A DNA stretch of 64,000 nt from Hymenobacter gummosus (GCF_003970915.1 NZ_RXOF01000011.1:124001-188000), one strand, 5' to 3'; shown: positions 1 to 8,257, counted from the stretch's first letter. Notes: generated by a model from the sequence alone, not told the origin. A program made the numbers and translations.

Positions 1-799
1 TGGAATCGGCGCGGCCCTGCTGCTGGTAGAGGGCGGCCAGGCCCACGTAGGCGAAGTTCAGGCTGCGCAGGTGGCGCAGGCGCCGCGACTCGCCGATGCT
101 GCGGCGGTAGTACTCCAGCGCCTCGGCCACCCGGCCTTCCTTGCGGGCTTCCTGGGCCAGGCCGTAGAGGATGTAGTTGGTGGGCGAGTGGATGCGCCGG
201 GCCAGCGTGTAGGCCTGCTGCTGGTAGTACCAGGCCGAGTCGAGCTGGTTGTAGAGGTCGTAGGCCAGGCCGATGTTGCTCAGATCCACCACCTGCCGCT
301 GCTCGTCGCCGAGCTGCTGGCCCAGGCGCAGGGCTTGGAAGTAGTAGCTCAGCCCCACCTGCCGGTCGCGCAAATACACGTAGATAATGCCGATGCTGCG
401 CAGGTTCTGGGCCTGCAGGGGCACATCGTGGGTGGTGCGGGCCAGGTGCAGCGAGGCCTGAAACAGCTCCAGGGCCCGGGCCAGGTTGCTTTCGCGCAGG
501 GCCGCGCCCTGGCGGTTCAGGGCCTCGCCTTCGCCGTGCCGGTAGCCGATGCGCCGGGCCAGCCGCAGGGCGCGGTCGGCGTAGGCAGCGGCCGAGTCGG
601 TGCGCTGGGCCCAGTACTGGTCGCTGATGCGGCAGAGCAGCAGCACGCGGGCGGTATCGGGCAGCTGCGGCTCCCGCACCCGGCGCAGCAGGCTGTCGAG
701 CATCGGGGTGCCGGGGGCCGCCGCGCGGACCCGACCGGGTAGGGCGGCCACGCACAGCAGCGTGCACAGAGCAAAGCGGCAGAAGAAGGAAAGCGGCAC
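1..799 (-). CDS. Exported TPR-repeat protein (N-terminal part, runs off the left edge)
   Basis: The reverse strand reads openly from a GTG at 799 to the window edge. The first ~25 residues are a signal peptide (MPLSFFCRFALCTLLCVAAL), followed by repeated helical pairs typical of tetratricopeptide repeats, for example VDLSNIGLAYDLYNQLDSAW near 230-290. The GTG is chosen because it gives the signal peptide and lies ~50 bp downstream of an exact TATATTTG promoter element at 850-857; an internal ATG near 700 would lose the signal. In Hymenobacter-type genomes such exported TPR regions often precede a membrane segment and a histidine kinase or LuxR-type domain, but the C-terminal half is outside the window, so this is only a possibility. 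Confidence 0.8.
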   Translation of the reverse strand, partial: MPLSFFCRFALCTLLCVAALPGRVRAAAPGTPMLDSLLRRVREPQLPDTARVLLLCRISDQYWAQRTDSAAAYADRALRLARRIGYRHGEGEALNRQGAALRESNLARALELFQASLHLARTTHDVPLQAQNLRSIGIIYVYLRDRQVGLSYYFQALRLGQQLGDEQRQVVDLSNIGLAYDLYNQLDSAWYYQQQAYTLARRIHSPTNYILYGLAQEARKEGRVAEALEYYRRSIGESRRLRHLRSLNFAYVGLAALYQQQGRADS

Positions 800-849
800 T
801 AGAGCGCGGGTAAGGCGGCGGCCGGTATGGGTAGCCGCGCACGGAAGTG

Positions 850-857
850 CAAATATA
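850..857 (-). promoter_or_regulatory. Bacteroidota -7 element for the TPR gene
   Basis: Reads TATATTTG on the minus strand, an exact TAnnTTTG match, 51 bp upstream of the GTG start at 799. I see no clear -33 TTG at the usual spacing. Confidence 0.5.
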
Positions 858-1055
858 TCAGCCGGCTCCGCGGTTTGCCGCAGCGCCCCCGCCGCCGAGC
901 AAAACCGCCTGCCAAGCCCCGAAATGCCGCTGCCGGCCGGGTTGGCCGCGCCCCTACCGGCCGGGCTTTCGAAAGCATCATCGAATAAGTATATTGAGTT
1001 GCGCCGCCGGCCGGTGGCCCGTTTTCATCCCCTAATCCCTCAACCCCTCCCTGTT

Positions 1056-1472
1056 ATGGACGTTTCAGCCTCCGCCCTGCTGCACTGGTACGAAGACGTG
1101 TGGAACCAGCGCCAGGAGCACCGCATCCAGGAGCTGGTGCACCCCGAAGCCGTCATCCACGGCCTGGGCCTCGACGAGACGCGCCGCGGCCCCGAGCTGT
1201 TCCGGGAGTTCTACCAGGGCTTCAGCAGCGGCTTCACGGATATCCAGGTGACGGTGCAGCGCGTGGTGGCCGAGGACGAGTACGAAACGGCCCTCTGCGA
1301 CGTGACGGCCCGGCACCGCGCCACCGGGCAGCCGGTCAGCTTCTCGGGCCTGAACATGGTGCACCTGCGCGACGGGCAGATTTACGAGGCCTGGAACCAG
1401 TTTGACTTCCTGCAGATGTACCGGCAGCTGGGCCAGGAGCTGGCCCCGGCCAACGTGCCCGCCGGCGCCTGA
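1056..1472 (+). CDS. SnoaL-like / NTF2-fold ester cyclase family protein
   Basis: A 138-residue soluble protein with the SnoaL-like pattern: an N-terminal helix beginning LHWYEDVWNQR, a HPEAVIHG segment, a GPELFREFYQGF helix and alternating strands ending FSGLNMVHLRDGQIYEAWNQ. This is the small alpha+beta barrel shared by polyketide cyclases, ketosteroid isomerases and many uncharacterised proteins. The reading frame is open much further upstream, but ATG 1056 matches the family's usual length and N-terminus and the upstream peptide has no sensible composition. The substrate cannot be told from sequence. The gene stands alone, divergent from the TPR gene. Confidence 0.85.
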   Translation: MDVSASALLHWYEDVWNQRQEHRIQELVHPEAVIHGLGLDETRRGPELFREFYQGFSSGFTDIQVTVQRVVAEDEYETALCDVTARHRATGQPVSFSGLNMVHLRDGQIYEAWNQFDFLQMYRQLGQELAPANVPAGA

Positions 1473-1522
1473 GCCCCGGCCTGATAAATACTAGCCTAAG
1501 CCAGAGCTACAGGATAAAGGCC

Positions 1523-1697
1523 AGTTCCCCTCCTCAGCTGAGGAGGGGCTAGGGGTGGTTGACCAACCGTTGAACAGCCACCCAGAAACGTCATGTCGAG
1601 CGAAGTCGAGACATCTCGCGTGCTGACTTCCACAAGTAATTTCTAACTCTAGCCCTTCAACCACCCCTAGCCCCTCCTCAGCTGAGGAGGGGAACTA
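1523..1697. repeat. Composite inverted repeat, CCCCTCCTCAGCTGAGGAGGGG family, copy 1
   Basis: Outer arms of ~40 bp (1523-1562 and 1657-1697) are inverted copies, each with a self-palindrome CCTCAGCTGAGG and a CTAGGGGTGGTTGA segment. Inside lies a GTCATGTCGAGCGAAGTCGA element (1588-1627). A second copy with the inner element flipped is at 11750-11925. Confidence 0.85.
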
Positions 1698-1737
1698 GCT
1701 TGTAGCTTCGCAAGCTGATTTCTATCTACACGTGTCT

Positions 1738-2571
1738 ATGCTTCGTCGCACTATCCCCGGCCTGCTGCTGAGTGGCCTGCTGGCCTGTCAGAGCCAGTCA
1801 ACTGAAAATCAAAGCCCTGGCAACGACGCAGTAGCCACCGTCCCAGCTACCACCGTTGATTCACCGGCCCCAGCAGTTCCGAAGCCTGCTCCGGCGCCGC
1901 CGGCCCCCGCCCTGCCGCCCGTTTCTAAAGAATCCTACCCCTACACTATTCCGCCCGTCGACCAGACGCGGGACGATGCGGCGCTGCAGAGCTTTGTGCA
2001 GCGGGTGCTGCGGGCCTGCGCCCGGCGCGACCAGGCCGCGCTGCTGGCCCTCGTCGACGACAGCGTGGACGTGTCGATGGGCGGCGGCCTCGTTGGCAAG
2101 CGGGACTTCGTGACGGATTTTCTGAATGCGCCCCGCAAAGGCCAGGGCTTCCAGCACCTGGCCGACATCCTCCGCCTGGGCGGCACCGTGCAACGCGACT
2201 CGGCCGGCCACCTCACCTCGGCGACGTTTCCGTACCTGCAGGACGCAAAGCTCTACCAGCGCAACCGGCAGCTGGACCAGTTGAGCACCGACCCATTCGC
2301 TACCTACGTGGGCACCGCGCCCGGCATCGTGGTGCACGAGCAGCCCAGCGCCCGGAGCCGGGTGCTGCGCCGCCTCGACTACCCCGTGCTGCTGAGCGAC
2401 TACGGGAATACGCCGGCGCCGGCCGGCTCCTGGCTGCAGGTCACGGCCGCCGACAGCAGCTTCCGCGGCTACACCGACGCCCGCCGGCTCTACTGCCTGG
2501 CCGGTGTAATGCTGATTATCCAGCCCCGAAACGGCCGGCTGCTTATCCGCAGCGTGGCGCCCTACGACTAG
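1738..2571 (+). CDS. Lipoprotein with C-terminal SH3-like domain
   Basis: 277 residues. A short signal ends in the lipobox LLAC (Cys ~17), then a Pro/Ala-rich linker to ~residue 65, a helical domain (~70-150, starting DDAALQSFVQRVLRACARRD) and a C-terminal region (~190-250) with the bacterial SH3 pattern: VHEQPSARSRVLRRL, then WLQV, then GYTDARRL. SH3-like modules often bind cell-wall or other envelope ligands, so an envelope role is inferred, not shown. ATG 1738 is preferred over the in-frame GTG at 1732 because it places the lipobox correctly. The stop shares the four bases CTAG with the stop of the convergent DUF4136 gene. Confidence 0.75.
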   Translation: MLRRTIPGLLLSGLLACQSQSTENQSPGNDAVATVPATTVDSPAPAVPKPAPAPPAPALPPVSKESYPYTIPPVDQTRDDAALQSFVQRVLRACARRDQAALLALVDDSVDVSMGGGLVGKRDFVTDFLNAPRKGQGFQHLADILRLGGTVQRDSAGHLTSATFPYLQDAKLYQRNRQLDQLSTDPFATYVGTAPGIVVHEQPSARSRVLRRLDYPVLLSDYGNTPAPAGSWLQVTAADSSFRGYTDARRLYCLAGVMLIIQPRNGRLLIRSVAPYD

Positions 2572-3113
2572 CGCGCCGGCACCGGGTAGCGGCCGAACAG
2601 CTCGGTAATGCCCTCGTCGACGCGCCGGGCCGACTTGGCCGGGTCCTTGCTGAGCGGGCTGGCCGTGACGCCCTGCCAGATCAGGTCGTTGCGCCGGGCA
2701 TCCACCACGTCGACGGTGACGGTGCCCACCTCGTAGGTGCCTACGGCCACTTCGCCGGCCTGCCAGTGGTAGTTGCGCTGCCCGATGTAATAGGGCGCCC
2801 CGTCGGTGCGAAACTCGGTCTGGCGCGTCTGCACCTTTTCCTCGTTTACCACCCCGATGTTGACCCACAGCTCGGGCTGCTCGGCGCGCCGGTAGCCGCG
2901 GCGCTCCAGTTCGCGGGCCACGGCCTGCTTCACCTCTTCCACGCCCACCCCGGCCCGGCTGAAGGCGGCCTCGTTGCGGGCCTCACCGGGCAGAAAGTTG
3001 TAGGTGCGGTAGGTGCTGAAGTCGACGCCCGGGGCCTGCTCCGTCGACTTGATTTCGGTGGTGGAACAGGCCGCCAGCAGGGGCAGCAGCAGGAGCACAA
3101 GGAGCTTTTTCAT
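2568..3113 (-). CDS. DUF4136 family lipoprotein
   Basis: 181 residues. The start MKKLLVLLLLPLLAACS is a textbook lipoprotein signal with lipobox LAAC. The mature part shows the DUF4136 pattern: FSTYRTYNFLPGEA early, a helix EVKQAVARELERRGYRR, the strand WVNIGVV, and the C-terminal DARRNDLIWQGVTAS followed by helix RRVDEGITELFGRYP. The family is common in Bacteroidota and Proteobacteria outer membranes; function is unknown. The frame is open 11 codons further upstream, but only ATG 3113 gives a lipoprotein signal. Its 3' end overlaps the convergent SH3-like lipoprotein by 4 bp. Confidence 0.88.
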   Translation of the reverse strand: MKKLLVLLLLPLLAACSTTEIKSTEQAPGVDFSTYRTYNFLPGEARNEAAFSRAGVGVEEVKQAVARELERRGYRRAEQPELWVNIGVVNEEKVQTRQTEFRTDGAPYYIGQRNYHWQAGEVAVGTYEVGTVTVDVVDARRNDLIWQGVTASPLSKDPAKSARRVDEGITELFGRYPVPAR

Positions 3114-3176
3114 GGCCGGAAGCGGGTAGGTTGCTACCCCCGTCATACGTAGCCGCGGCCGGCGCGGCCCGGTTCG

Positions 3177-3611
3177 CTAGTTATTCATCGACTTCTGCGA
3201 AAGGGCAATGAGCACGGCGCCACCCAGCATCAGCGCGGCCCCCAGCACCAGCTGCCAGTTGAGCTTTTCCTTCAGGAAAATAGCCGCCAGAATGACCACG
3301 AACACCAGCGAGACTTTGTCGAGCACGCCGGCGCGGGAGGCGGCCCCGAGCTTGAGGGCCTGAAACGAGAACAGGGACGAGAGGGTGGTAACAATGCCCG
3401 CGGCCACCAGAAACAGCAGGTCGCGGCGCGGAATGCTGCTCAGCTCGGGCAGCTTGCCCTGCCAGCCCGCCACGCCCCACGACACGAGCAGTATCAGCAC
3501 GGCCTGCACGGCAAAGGCCAGCACCGGGTCCACGTTTTTGACGCCGATTTTGGTGAGCGTGACAACGACGGAGGCCGACAGCGCCGCCAGCAAGGAAAAA
3601 ACTACCCACAT
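3177..3611 (-). CDS. Single-domain EamA/DMT family transporter
   Basis: A 144-residue, very hydrophobic protein with about five membrane segments, matching one EamA repeat (FSLLAALSASVVVTLTKIGV at the N-terminus, a GxxTTLSSLFSFQALKLG loop, FLKEKLNWQLVLGAALMLGG near the end). Full DMT exporters carry two such repeats; half-size members are thought to dimerise. Substrate unknown. The gene is divergent from the FabH-like gene and follows the DUF4136 lipoprotein gene (64 bp gap), so the two minus-strand genes could be co-transcribed. Confidence 0.85.
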   Translation of the reverse strand: MWVVFSLLAALSASVVVTLTKIGVKNVDPVLAFAVQAVLILLVSWGVAGWQGKLPELSSIPRRDLLFLVAAGIVTTLSSLFSFQALKLGAASRAGVLDKVSLVFVVILAAIFLKEKLNWQLVLGAALMLGGAVLIALSQKSMNN

Positions 3612-3758
3612 ACCTGAAAATCAAGCGGCGGACCCGGGGCCGGGTGGAGTTCCGGCGGGCGGCTCCGCCCCGGGAAGGTACGGGCCCGGGCGGGCCGGGT
3701 TACCGCCGCCCTACTTGGCGCAACGCCCCGGCGCGTGCTTCGTACGCCCAAGCCTGCC

Positions 3759-3766
3759 TACCTTCG
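3759..3766 (+). promoter_or_regulatory. -7 element TACCTTCG upstream of the FabH-like gene
   Basis: TACCTTCG, the common local variant of TAnnTTTG, 66 bp upstream of the GTG start at 3833. Confidence 0.4.
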
Positions 3767-3832
3767 AGCCGGCCAGACGCTTTCCCCCGTTGCCGTGCCG
3801 TTGTTCCTTGTCTGCCTACCCCCATCTTTTCC

Positions 3833-4783
3833 GTGTACTTACACCATGTTGCGGCGTACCTGCCCGCTACCGTTGTTGCCAACGACCATTTTACCCGCCT
3901 CAACGGGCTGTCTTCCGACTGGATAATTGAGCGCACCGGCATCCGGGAGCGGCGCCGCGCCGCCCCCGGCGAAAACGCCAACACCATGGCCATTGCGGCC
4001 ACGGAACAAGTGCTGCGCGAAGCTCCCGCCGTGCCAGCTGCCGCCATCGACCTCATCGTGGGTGCCACCTACACGCCCCACGACACCATTGTGACGCTGG
4101 CCCACGCCGTGCAGCACGCCCTGGGCGTGGCCGATATTCCGGTGGTGAGCATTTCCTCGGCCTGCTCCTCGCTGCTGAACGCGGTGGAAATCGTGCAGGG
4201 CTACTTCGCGCTGGGCAAGGCCCGCCGGGCGCTCATCATTACCTCGGAGCACAACACGGCCTATAACAACGAGCAGGACACCGTGGCCGGCCACCTCTGG
4301 GGCGACGGCGCGGCGGCCCTGCTGCTCACGGCCGATAAGCTGGCCGAAACTGATTTGCGCATCGACGAGGTCATTACGGCCGGGGCCGCCACCGTGGGCA
4401 AGGCCACCACGGCCGTTACCCTCAAGCCCCTCGACCGCGACATCGTGATGCCCCACGGCCGCGACGTGTTTCAGTACGCCTGCCAGTACATGACGCAGGT
4501 GACCGAACAGGTGCTCAAGCGCCACCAGCTCACGGTGCAGGACCTGGCCTACCTGATTCCGCACCAGGCCAACAAGCGCATCAGCGACGTGGTGCTGCGC
4601 AACACCGGCCTTGCGCCCGAGCGCCTCGTCTCAAACGTGGAGCGCCTGGGCAACACCGGCTGCGCGGGTGCCGCCATAGGCCTGGCCGACACGCTGCCCC
4701 GCCTGCAGCCCCACGACCGGGTGGTGGTGACGGTGTTCGGCGGCGGGTACTCGTACGGAGCCATGCTGCTCACGCGCGAGTAA
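3833..4783 (+). CDS. 3-oxoacyl-ACP synthase III family protein (FabH-like ketosynthase)
   Basis: 316 residues with a thiolase-fold ketosynthase III signature. From the GTG at 3833 the catalytic triad falls at Cys111 (SISSACSSLLNAVEI), His244 (LIPHQANKRI) and Asn274 (GNTGCAGAAIG), close to the numbering of E. coli FabH, which supports this start over longer upstream extensions. FabH enzymes condense an acyl-CoA starter with malonyl-ACP to start fatty acid synthesis. The gene is not beside other fab genes, so it may be a secondary KAS III used for special acyl chains rather than the housekeeping one. Confidence 0.9.
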   Translation: MYLHHVAAYLPATVVANDHFTRLNGLSSDWIIERTGIRERRRAAPGENANTMAIAATEQVLREAPAVPAAAIDLIVGATYTPHDTIVTLAHAVQHALGVADIPVVSISSACSSLLNAVEIVQGYFALGKARRALIITSEHNTAYNNEQDTVAGHLWGDGAAALLLTADKLAETDLRIDEVITAGAATVGKATTAVTLKPLDRDIVMPHGRDVFQYACQYMTQVTEQVLKRHQLTVQDLAYLIPHQANKRISDVVLRNTGLAPERLVSNVERLGNTGCAGAAIGLADTLPRLQPHDRVVVTVFGGGYSYGAMLLTRE

Positions 4784-5036
4784 GCCGCCGGGAAAAAAGT
4801 TTCGAGAAAAACCCACCGCTGACCAACGTCAGCGGCCGGCCACCGTGCGCTTTAATTGTCAGTTGGTTACGTTTCCAGACAACATCCACAGCGCTGCCGG
4901 ACCGCGGGGTTTAGCAGGATAACATATAGCTTTTACTATCCATTAATATGAAACCCTGCTATTCCTTTTGCCTTATAAGGCCCATCATTTGGTTGCCGCG
5001 CCACGTGTTTTCTCATCTACCACACCGCGTATTGAC

Positions 5037-5723
5037 ATGAAACTTAGTACCACTCCTTTCCACCCGCAGACGGGCGAATTGCGGCCTGCCCACCGGGATG
5101 CGTACCTGCGCGGTGATTTGTCGAGCGAAAACACGGCGTTGGTAGATGCCTACCTGCAGGCCAACAAAGGCCTGGCCGACGAGACGCTGCGCCGCTTTTA
5201 CGAACTGAAAAACAGCGGGCACGCCGTAAAACCCGTGGGCTGGGTACAGCGCCAGTTCGATTTGATGCGCACCGAGCCGCAGCGCTTCCGCCGCCGGGCG
5301 GCCACGCTGGTTGTGGGCACGGCCCTGCTGGGCGGCGCCGTTTTCGCCGGCACCAACCTGCCCACCGCCAACACGCCCACGGCCAATCTGCCTACGCTGA
5401 ACGCCGAAGACCTGGCTGCCGAAGCCGGTGCCGACAAGGCCGTGCGGCTGGTATCGGTGCGGGGCCGCATTCTGGACGAGAATGGCCGGCCGCTGGTGGG
5501 CGCCACCGTGCTGCGCAAAGGCACCAGCACCGGCGTGAGTACCGATGCAACGGGCAGCTACACGCTGCGCGTGCCGGCCGGTCAGGCCAACACCCTGCAG
5601 TACGCCTACGCGGGCTATAAGGAGGAAGAAATGCGCATTCTGGGCGGCCACACGGGCGACGTGACGCTGCTGCCCCGTGAGGCAGCACCGGTAAAGGCCA
5701 AAAAACGCTGGCTGCTCTTCTAA
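5037..5723 (+). CDS. Membrane-anchored protein with carboxypeptidase-regulatory-like domain
   Basis: 228 residues from ATG 5037. Residues 1-85 are soluble and helical, 88-105 form one membrane segment, 106-130 are a Thr/Pro/Asn-rich linker, and 139-213 match the CarboxypepD_reg-like beta-sandwich (VSVRGRILDENGRPLVGATV, then GSYTLRVPAG, then YAGYKEEEMRI). The layout, cytoplasmic N-terminal region, helix and periplasmic domain, resembles FecR-like or anti-sigma proteins, but no FecR motif or sigma-factor gene is present. It ends 35 bp before the roadblock gene and may be co-transcribed with it. The frame extends 23 codons upstream without a better start. Confidence 0.75.
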   Translation: MKLSTTPFHPQTGELRPAHRDAYLRGDLSSENTALVDAYLQANKGLADETLRRFYELKNSGHAVKPVGWVQRQFDLMRTEPQRFRRRAATLVVGTALLGGAVFAGTNLPTANTPTANLPTLNAEDLAAEAGADKAVRLVSVRGRILDENGRPLVGATVLRKGTSTGVSTDATGSYTLRVPAGQANTLQYAYAGYKEEEMRILGGHTGDVTLLPREAAPVKAKKRWLLF

Positions 5724-5758
5724 TCGGCAGTTCACTTCTCTCTTCCTTTTCCCGTTTT

Positions 5759-6127
5759 ATGTCCACCATTACCCCAAACCAAGCCGTTCAGAACATCCTG
5801 AAGGAGCTGCCCTCGCTCGTTGCCGTGGCGGTTGTGGAAACCGAAACCGGCATGCCGCTGGCGCACCACTCCAACCTGGCCTCGTTCGACGCGGAAACCG
5901 CCGCTGCCTACAACACGGAGGTTATCAAGCAGAAGCTGAAGGCTATCCAGGCCCTGAAGCTCAACCAGGTGGTGCAGGACATCCTGCTCACGCTCACCGA
6001 CCAGCTGCACCTGCTCAAGCTCTCGGCCGACGGCGGCAAGTTCATCTACCTGGCCGTCAACTCGGCTGATACCAACCTGGCCATGGCCCGCCAGGTACTG
6101 AAAAGCCAGTCGTCGGTGCTGAACTAA
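5759..6127 (+). CDS. Roadblock/LC7 domain protein
   Basis: 122 residues forming one roadblock/LC7 (profilin-like) domain: helix AVQNILKELPSLVAVAVVE, the loop ETETGMPLAHHS, a long central helix, strand DILLTLTDQLHLLKL and C-terminal KFIYLAVNSADTNLAMARQVL. In bacteria these proteins form dimers that regulate small Ras-like GTPases (MglB with MglA in gliding and polarity). No MglA-like GTPase is adjacent. The ATG lies 35 bp after the preceding gene, and a strong terminator follows at 6149-6198. Confidence 0.85.
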   Translation: MSTITPNQAVQNILKELPSLVAVAVVETETGMPLAHHSNLASFDAETAAAYNTEVIKQKLKAIQALKLNQVVQDILLTLTDQLHLLKLSADGGKFIYLAVNSADTNLAMARQVLKSQSSVLN

Positions 6128-6148
6128 GCTACTTCATTGCTTTCCCGA

Positions 6149-6198
6149 GCGCACCGGGAGCAGCGGGCCAAGCGGCTGCTGCTCCCGGTGCGCGGTTT
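6149..6198 (+). terminator. Rho-independent terminator after the roadblock gene
   Basis: A 16-bp perfect stem (6149-6164 with 6178-6193) and a 13-nt loop, followed by GGTTTTA. It starts 22 bp after the stop codon. Confidence 0.85.
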
Positions 6199-6228
6199 TA
6201 GGGGGGTAGTGGTTTCCGCCGGCCCCGG

Positions 6229-6489
6229 TTAGCGCGGCGGGGTTGCTTCGTCCGGAAGTGGGGCCGCGGCCCGCAGGCGAAAGACCGCGCCGTACTGCCG
6301 GGCTTGGTAAACGAAGTGCGCGGCCTGGGCCCAGTCGGCCACTTCAATTGCGCGGTTGCCGTGGTAGAACAAGCCACCGATTCGCTCACTAGCTTCGCCC
6401 AAATGAACCTGAACCAGGTCCATATACAGTTTGACCAGCGCCAGGCGCTGAGTCATCGGTTTTAGCTCCACCAGGACGATAAAAGGCAT
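6229..6489 (-). CDS. Small hypothetical protein
   Basis: 86 residues, MPFIVLVELKPMTQRLALVK at the start, with a central GGLFYHGNRAIEVADWAQAA stretch. The composition is that of a real folded protein (balanced hydrophobic and charged residues, no Arg/Ala runs), unlike the antisense frames here. I do not recognise the family. It is isolated between the terminator at 6149-6198 and the receptor remnant. Confidence 0.55.
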   Translation of the reverse strand: MPFIVLVELKPMTQRLALVKLYMDLVQVHLGEASERIGGLFYHGNRAIEVADWAQAAHFVYQARQYGAVFRLRAAAPLPDEATPPR

Positions 6490-6699
6490 AGGCTATGCTA
6501 CATATTTAGCCGCATCCATCGGTCAGCAGCGGCAGCCGTCCTACAAACAAGCCTCGCCATTACCAATTCCTGCATTACGCCGCTGTTATTTCTCGGCTGA
6601 CTCCAGGCCGTGGAAGTGCACGGTACGGTAGCCAACCGGTAACATTCCGCTAAAGGGGCGGGGGTGGTTTTGCCGCCAAGACCAAACCTCTCCCAACAC

Positions 6700-6945
6700 A
6701 TGTTGTTTCGTGATTTAGCGCGAGTCACGCAACTCGGCGCGGCCGGTATCGCCTTGCTTTTTCTGAGCCACGCAGTGCTGGCGCAGACGCAGGCCGTGAG
6801 CGGCGTCGTGACCGATGAAAAGGGGCAGCCGCAGAACAACGCCGCCTCCCCGCACCCAGTTACGGGCTGCGGGGAGGCGGCGTTGTTCTGCGGACGGGTG
6901 AGGCCCGGGCTTAGTCGTTGTTGCCGGTGGCGCCTTCGTCGGTGA
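6700..6945 (+). pseudogene. Truncated TonB-dependent receptor start (remnant)
   Basis: ATG 6700 opens a signal peptide (LGAAGIALLFLSHAVLAQ) followed at once by QAVSGVVTDEKGQPQ, the usual beginning of the CarboxypepD_reg-like domain that leads SusC/TonB-dependent receptors in Bacteroidota. After about 45 residues the homology stops exactly where a 26-bp inverted repeat begins (6829); the rest of the frame to 6945 is the hairpin and antisense of the next gene. The remaining ~900 residues of a receptor are missing, so this looks like a deletion remnant. A small secreted peptide is an unlikely alternative. Confidence 0.7.
6829..6893 (-). terminator. 26-bp perfect hairpin at the receptor truncation point
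   Basis: Arms 6829-6854 and 6868-6893 are perfectly complementary with a 13-nt loop. Read on the minus strand it lies 17 bp after the stop of the 6911-7375 gene and is followed a few bases later by CCCCTTTTC, so it can serve as that gene's terminator. Confidence 0.6.
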
Positions 6946-7375
6946 AGCCGCTGGTGGCTTTGGGGCTCGATTTGGTTGATTTGGCCACTTCGTCGTTCAG
7001 CTTCGCGTCGACCGGGGCTTTCGAGCCCGAAGCCGCGCCGTTGCTGTCGGCGGCTTTGCCGGTGGCCTTTTCTTTCAGATCGGCCACTACCTGCTCGGCC
7101 TGGCCCTTGAAGTCAGCGGCGGCTTTTTCGGCCTGCTCTTTCAGGTCGGCACCGGTCTTGCTGGCCTGGTCTTTCAGCCTGCCGGCCTGCTGCTTGATGG
7201 CCGGCCACTTGCGGCGGCCCAGAATGGCCAGGGCCCCGGCCCCAACGGCCAGCAGCGCCCCGCCAATGAGGGCTTTGTTGCTGATGCCCCGACGGCGGGG
7301 CTGGGCGGAATGTTCGGCGCTGGTAGCGGCACCAGCCGGATGCTGGGCCTTCACGAATTTGAGCTTCTTGGTCAT
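6911..7375 (-). CDS. Membrane-anchored YtxH/LEA-like helical protein
   Basis: 154 residues. A basic N-terminus (MTKKLKFVKAQH), one membrane segment around residues 34-52 (ALIGGALLAVGAGALAILG), then about 65 residues of amphipathic heptad/11-mer-like repeats rich in Ala, Lys and Glu (DLKEQAEKAAADFKGQAEQV), and a Ser/Thr/Lys-rich tail. This matches YtxH-like and apolipoprotein/LEA-like stress proteins, which are probably extended helices along a membrane or cell wall. A stress role is inferred from the family. Convergent with the receptor remnant. Confidence 0.7.
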   Translation of the reverse strand: MTKKLKFVKAQHPAGAATSAEHSAQPRRRGISNKALIGGALLAVGAGALAILGRRKWPAIKQQAGRLKDQASKTGADLKEQAEKAAADFKGQAEQVVADLKEKATGKAADSNGAASGSKAPVDAKLNDEVAKSTKSSPKATSGFTDEGATGNND

Positions 7376-7498
7376 GGTTGTGTGACGTATGAGGGAAGGA
7401 TGTGCTTGCCCTTACGCAAGCGGCGCGGCCCACGTTGGGAAAAAATGTCCCGGCTCGGCAGCAAACGGTCTTTTGGCCGCAATCCGCGGGCCGGCGCG

Positions 7499-7506
7499 TA
7501 CTTTTG
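7499..7506 (+). promoter_or_regulatory. -7 element TACTTTTG for the acetyltransferase gene
   Basis: Exact TAnnTTTG match 25 bp before ATG 7532. A TTTTG lies 21 bp upstream and could be the -33 element. Confidence 0.55.
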
Positions 7507-7531
7507 CGCCCTTTCCCGTTTCCGCTGCCCC

Positions 7532-7981
7532 ATGACCCTGACCTGGATTACCAAACCCTTCGCCGCCCTCACCCTCGCCGAGCTTTACGCCCTGCTGCAG
7601 CTGCGCAGCGAGGTCTTCGTGGTGGAGCAGCAGTGCGCCTTTCAGGACATCGACGGGCAGGACCAGGCGGCCTCTCACCTGCTGGGCCTCACCTACACGG
7701 GCGAGCTGGCGGCCTACGCCCGGCTGTTCGGCCCCGGCCTGAGCTACGCCGAAGTAAGCATCGGGCGGGTGGTGGCCGCGCCGCGCCTGCGCCGCTACGG
7801 CTTCGGCCGGGAGCTGATGCGCCGCGCCATTGCGGAGTGTGAGGCGCTGTTCGGCCCGCAACCCATCAAAATCGGGGCCCAGCTCTACCTGAAAGCTTTT
7901 TACGAAAGCTTCGGCTTCCGGCAGGTGGGTGACGGCTACCTCGAAGACGGCATTCCGCACATCTACATGCGCCGCGAGTAG
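7532..7981 (+). CDS. elaA: ElaA-type GNAT acetyltransferase
   Basis: 149 residues from ATG 7532. ElaA hallmarks are clear: ALLQLRSEVFVVEQQCAFQD near the N-terminus, DGQDQAASHLLG, then the acetyl-CoA binding region SIGRVVAAPRLRRYGFGREL and the C-terminal AQLYLKAFYESFGFRQVGDG. ElaA proteins are cytosolic GNATs of unknown substrate. The frame is open 74 codons further upstream across the divergent gene's start, but the exact promoter element at 7499-7506 and family length fix the start here. Followed by a strong GC hairpin. Confidence 0.92.
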   Translation: MTLTWITKPFAALTLAELYALLQLRSEVFVVEQQCAFQDIDGQDQAASHLLGLTYTGELAAYARLFGPGLSYAEVSIGRVVAAPRLRRYGFGRELMRRAIAECEALFGPQPIKIGAQLYLKAFYESFGFRQVGDGYLEDGIPHIYMRRE

Positions 7982-8054
7982 GCGCATTTGCCAGCCGGCT
8001 GGATTGCACGCCAGCTGCCTTGGGGCAAAGCCGCCCGCACCAACGCATAACCAC

Positions 8055-8134
8055 GCCCGAAAACCCGCCGCCGGGCGCCGCGCCAGCCGAGTCAGCTCCG
8101 GCCAGCGCGGCGCCCGGCGGCGGGTTTTTCGGGC
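8055..8134 (+). terminator. Terminator hairpin after elaA
   Basis: ~28-bp arms (8055-8082 and 8106-8134) rich in CCGCCGCCGGGC, with GTTTTTC inside the descending arm; 24-nt loop. Likely bidirectional. Confidence 0.7.
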
Positions 8135-8257
8135 TAAGGGGGCCGCACCGACTGCTGGCCCCGGGGCCCGCCGCACCGACTTGGTAACACAGGCTTAACA
8201 CTCGGGACACGCAGAAGTAACAGCTGATAACTCACTTTGCGGTAGCATTATCATTGC

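Noticed and set aside
71-742. Long open frame on the plus strand (223 codons)
   Set aside because: It is antisense to the TPR gene; its protein is Ala/Gly/Val/Gln-rich without structure, as expected for reversed GC-rich codons.
1861-2868. 335-codon minus frame across two lipoprotein genes
   Set aside because: Arg/Gly/His-rich, overlaps two well-supported lipoproteins; shadow frame.
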